NCBI GenBank assembly: GCA_902494565.1
Contig: CABUTN010000003.1
Span: forward strand, 27,502-91,501
DNA from: an uncultured Collinsella sp.
GTDB lineage: Bacteria > Actinomycetota > Coriobacteriia > Coriobacteriales > Coriobacteriaceae
DNA: 64,000 nucleotides
Direction: 5' to 3'
Shown: piece by piece, positions 61,308-64,000 of the stretch
Position numbering within the stretch: position 1 is the first letter of the stretch
Layout of the letters: the number at the start of each line of letters is the position of its first letter
The notes under the pieces: generated by a model
Seen by the model: the letters and a program-made list of their open reading frames with translations, nothing else
Database searches by the model: none
What the model was told of the DNA's origin: nothing
Position numbers and translations under genes: made by a program

Positions 61308-63749
61308 CTACCCCAGCGAACGGTTGAGGGAGCCGAGCTCGTCGTTGCCCATGGTGCGCCACATTTGGAAGATGCAACCGCGTGCCAGGAAAAAGAAGCC
61401 GTTGTCGACCAGTTGCACAGCGGCATCTGCAAGCTGATTCGTCACGGCGGACACTGGCGGCAGCTCGAGTCCAGCCTTGCGGATGGTCTCGACCGCTTCC
61501 TCGAACGTCAGAGGCTCGCTGACGCCCATCTCGTTCATAAGGCCCTGCATTTCTTCCAGCGCGCTGCTGCCCGATTCCTCACCGCGCGGCACCAGACGGT
61601 AACAAGCCAGCGCCAGGTCGAGCTGATCGCAATTCCAATAGGCAAACGCCAAGCGATAGAACAGGTAGCCGATTGCAGAACGATCGCTGGCAATACGTAG
61701 GCCGTGGCGCGCCACCTCGATAATCTCGTCAAAGCGCTCCAGACGCGCAAGCACGTTGATGAGCGCAAAGTGCGATTGCATGGACGAGCGCGCCAGATCG
61801 TAAAGATGGCGCACCTCGGGCAGCGCTCGTTCAAAGTCCTCTTGCTCGGCGTAAAAGCTGCAGATCTCGTGCTGGGCAAAGTACAGCGCATCGGGCGCAC
61901 GAAGGATTCGCACAGAGCGGTCTTCTTCCAACACCGGTAGCACCATGCGCACCAGCTGGTTATCGCAAAACTGCGTTTGAACCGGGCCTGTCGCCAAAAG
62001 CTCGGCGACGGCGCACTTAGCCTCCAACTCCTCGACAAGACGGGAAAAGCCTTCAAAAGCACCTGTACGGTCGACTTTTGCCTGCTCGCGCAATTCAACA
62101 ACACGGGCCACGTATGGGTCGTCGTCCTCTTCCATGACCTCCAGCTCGTCAGCCGTATCGGCAAGCAGCAGATCGCGCAGCGCCGGCGTCAGCGTGCGAT
62201 GGTCATCACGCGGACGAGCATGAACCTCCGCAGGCTCAATCGTCTCCGGAGCGGTTGACTCATACGCCTCAAGCACACGCTTGCACGGCATATCGTCCAT
62301 GTCCATGCTCTCAAGATCCTTGGCGACAGGAACGCAATCGGCCAGATAGGCCGCACGCCCAAAGAAATACGTTGCAACAACGCGCTCGCCCTGCTCACTG
62401 TCGGGAGCAGCAATCTGCACATAGCAGCGCGTGATGCAGGTGCCCGCGGCAAAACACGCTGCCGCAAGCGTGAGTGCCACGCGCGCATCGTGCTCCGCGG
62501 CCCAGATCGCGCGCGTGTCCTCGTCCAGCTCGCGCCAGGCGTCATCCTGAGCATCGTATTCACGTTGCGGCATGGCATCAACGACAGACTGCCCAAACCG
62601 AACGAGCATAATCCCCTCGGCAACGTTTGCCCGATAGGTATAGTCGAGCCGCGTGACCACGTTGAGCGCCTCAACGATTCGCGCAAAACGCGTGCGCACG
62701 TCCCACTCGCCGCCCGGCTGGCACGAAACCGTTCCCGGCTTTGCCCACGGGTTATCGCTCGAGGCCGTATCGAGCAGTCGGGGAACATCGTTGGTCGTCT
62801 TGGCGATATGCCACGCATCAAAGAGTGCACAGCCCTCAAGGCTCGGCGAGGATGCCGCGGGGGCCAATCCAGCCCCGATGCGCTCAAGGATGCCGGAAAG
62901 GCGGTTGAGACGGCACTCTATTGCAAGCAGCATGTCAATCTCGTCCTGGTCCAGCAGGCTGCGATCAAAGTTGAGATAGAAAAGCTTTGAGCGATCAATG
63001 CGAGCCAAGCTCATCTCGGACTTGGCAGCGATGGTGCGCAGGCGGGGCAAGTCAATTTCGCTCATAAGGGCGGCGGCATAACGCTCGATACCGCTCGGAT
63101 TCTCGGCATGGTCAACGCGGTAAAGCAGCGTCTCGATAGCATCGGGGAGCGGTGCCGTGTTAAAGCCCAAAAACACCTCGACCGGCTCGGGCAACTTTAC
63201 GAGCTTGATCTTGTCGACAACATTTTGCATACCCTCGTCGAGTCCGCCGGCGTCCGCCGTGTTCACAATAGCGCCTTCGGAGTTGGCAAATATCACGTAG
63301 CGCAAGAACATCGAGGCCATGAACTCGCCGTAAGGAAGGGCGCGGGTCGAATTCCATGTCTCGTGGTCGGACTGCTCGCGCATGGGGCCTTCGGGAGAGC
63401 CGGCAGTTTGCGCACACGCGCGCATTGCACCGTTGGCTTCCCTTACCATAATCTCACCAATACTGGAATCCGACTCGTCAAGGACCAGTTCCATATCGGG
63501 ATCGTTGGGCAGCGGAGCCTCGCTAACGGGGCGGTCCACCTTGTACACCTCACCCGAAACGCTTACGTAGCCCAAAAGCGACACATGACTTTTGTCAACG
63601 AATTCGACGACATAACAAGATTCATGCTGATCCTCGCCAAAGAGTTTCCAGACCACGCCATATGAGCGTCCCGCAGGCTGCTCGGGCATCGCCGGAAAGC
63701 GCTTCTTGGGATCGAGAAACCTGAGCTTGTATGTCGGACGCTCTGCCAC
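61308..63749 (-). CDS. Large protein of unknown function with C-terminal TPR-like repeats
   Basis: Protein of 813 residues that I do not recognise. The N-terminus has a small beta-rich region (about 5-75), followed by helical stretches; the end (about 600-780) looks like tetratricopeptide repeats (YAEQEDFERALPEVRHLYDL and AFAYWNCDQLDLALACYRLV). There is no signal peptide or membrane helix, so it is probably cytoplasmic. An acidic segment lies near 535-555 (ADELEVMEEDDDPY). The GTG start at 63749 has only a weak GGTGA upstream. Codon usage and GC match the surroundings. It stands alone downstream of a long gap; a scaffold or regulatory role is possible but unsupported. Confidence 0.8.
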   Translation of the reverse strand: MAERPTYKLRFLDPKKRFPAMPEQPAGRSYGVVWKLFGEDQHESCYVVEFVDKSHVSLLGYVSVSGEVYKVDRPVSEAPLPNDPDMELVLDESDSSIGEIMVREANGAMRACAQTAGSPEGPMREQSDHETWNSTRALPYGEFMASMFLRYVIFANSEGAIVNTADAGGLDEGMQNVVDKIKLVKLPEPVEVFLGFNTAPLPDAIETLLYRVDHAENPSGIERYAAALMSEIDLPRLRTIAAKSEMSLARIDRSKLFYLNFDRSLLDQDEIDMLLAIECRLNRLSGILERIGAGLAPAASSPSLEGCALFDAWHIAKTTNDVPRLLDTASSDNPWAKPGTVSCQPGGEWDVRTRFARIVEALNVVTRLDYTYRANVAEGIMLVRFGQSVVDAMPQREYDAQDDAWRELDEDTRAIWAAEHDARVALTLAAACFAAGTCITRCYVQIAAPDSEQGERVVATYFFGRAAYLADCVPVAKDLESMDMDDMPCKRVLEAYESTAPETIEPAEVHARPRDDHRTLTPALRDLLLADTADELEVMEEDDDPYVARVVELREQAKVDRTGAFEGFSRLVEELEAKCAVAELLATGPVQTQFCDNQLVRMVLPVLEEDRSVRILRAPDALYFAQHEICSFYAEQEDFERALPEVRHLYDLARSSMQSHFALINVLARLERFDEIIEVARHGLRIASDRSAIGYLFYRLAFAYWNCDQLDLALACYRLVPRGEESGSSALEEMQGLMNEMGVSEPLTFEEAVETIRKAGLELPPVSAVTNQLADAAVQLVDNGFFFLARGCIFQMWRTMGNDELGSLNRSLG

Positions 63750-63910
63750 GAAATATCACCCTGATCGGTCGTCTAGAGAAGGAGCGGTCGCGGATAGGCC
63801 GCGATACCTACTCGGAATCTTACACGAGTCGATAAGAAATCGTCCGCTTCACGCCCGCGCCTCGACCGAGGTTCGAATCCACCTTGATTATCGACTTTAT
63901 CCGAACACCT

Positions 63911-63946
63911 CCCACATTCATCCGCACATGTACGGATGAATGTGGG
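63911..63946. repeat. Perfect 14-bp-stem hairpin near the right edge
   Basis: CCCACATTCATCCG and CGGATGAATGTGGG flank an 8-nt loop (CACATGTA). It lies in the 250 bp upstream of the 813-residue protein gene, where no other feature was seen; the neighbouring gene is outside the window. Confidence 0.7.
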
Positions 63947-64000
63947 AACCCGATACCCTGAGGGCCGGATCGGCCGGCCCCGGGAGATCGGAGGACGGCA

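Noticed and set aside
63860..63890. Second tRNA suggested by GGTTCGAATCCACC at 63871-63884
   Set aside because: The presumed T-stem has a mismatch and no acceptor, D or anticodon arm can be drawn upstream.

Overview
The window looks like a chromosomal segment of a high-GC gut actinobacterium of the class Coriobacteriia, most likely Collinsella or a close relative. This is inferred from base composition, gene content (two-gene feoA plus feoB, lactate racemase genes, pectin oligosaccharide use, an extracytoplasmic D,D-carboxypeptidase) and familiarity with the group; no database search was possible. There is no rRNA, phage, plasmid or insertion-sequence gene and no CRISPR array. One tRNA-Ser(GCU) was found.

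Region 1 (1-22.8 kb) is a pectin and uronate utilisation locus. On the left are a partial GntP permease, a divergent GntR/FCD regulator, and an SDR dehydrogenase plus RpiB-like isomerase that fit the DhuD/DhuI pair acting on 4-deoxy-5-ketouronate. The rest is on the minus strand. It carries uxaC-uxaB-uxaA (galacturonate to 2-keto-3-deoxygluconate), a GPH-type symporter, a GH28 galacturonase, two esterases, a pectin methylesterase fused to a second esterase, and a GH105 unsaturated uronyl hydrolase. A TIM-barrel protein and two flavin/Fe-S oxidoreductases follow. None of the depolymerising enzymes has a signal peptide, so degradation is probably intracellular after uptake of oligosaccharides. 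Copies of the palindrome AGGTGAACGTTCACCT precede the main transcription units, and a LacI-family gene at the end of the locus probably encodes their regulator.

Region 2 (22.9-26.3 kb) is a ferrous iron uptake set (two FeoA, FeoB, a small Cys-rich membrane protein) with metal-repressor-like inverted repeats. Region 3 (26.4-39.7 kb) holds an HPr-like protein, aspS, serB, ppc and hisS, with a lactate racemase locus: larB and a short larC plus a TetR gene on one strand, converging with larA and a LarD-like channel on the other.

Region 4 (39.9-49 kb) has an MFS carrier, an M20 amidohydrolase, an EamA exporter and two adjacent YhgE/Pip membrane proteins. Region 5 (49.2-64 kb) has htpG, a GNAT enzyme, a tyrosine-kinase/phosphatase/Wzz module, a PhoB-PhoR pair beside pstB, a VanR/VanS-like pair facing a D,D-carboxypeptidase gene, tRNA-Ser and a large protein of unknown function.

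The most unusual non-coding signal is a family of long intergenic palindromes. Two complete 127-bp copies share a nearly identical 69-nt core, while their 29-nt outer arms differ in sequence but keep pairing. Other repeats are a 63-bp palindromic element in two copies, two elements with related terminal inverted repeats, and clusters of long hairpins upstream of hisS and downstream of htpG.
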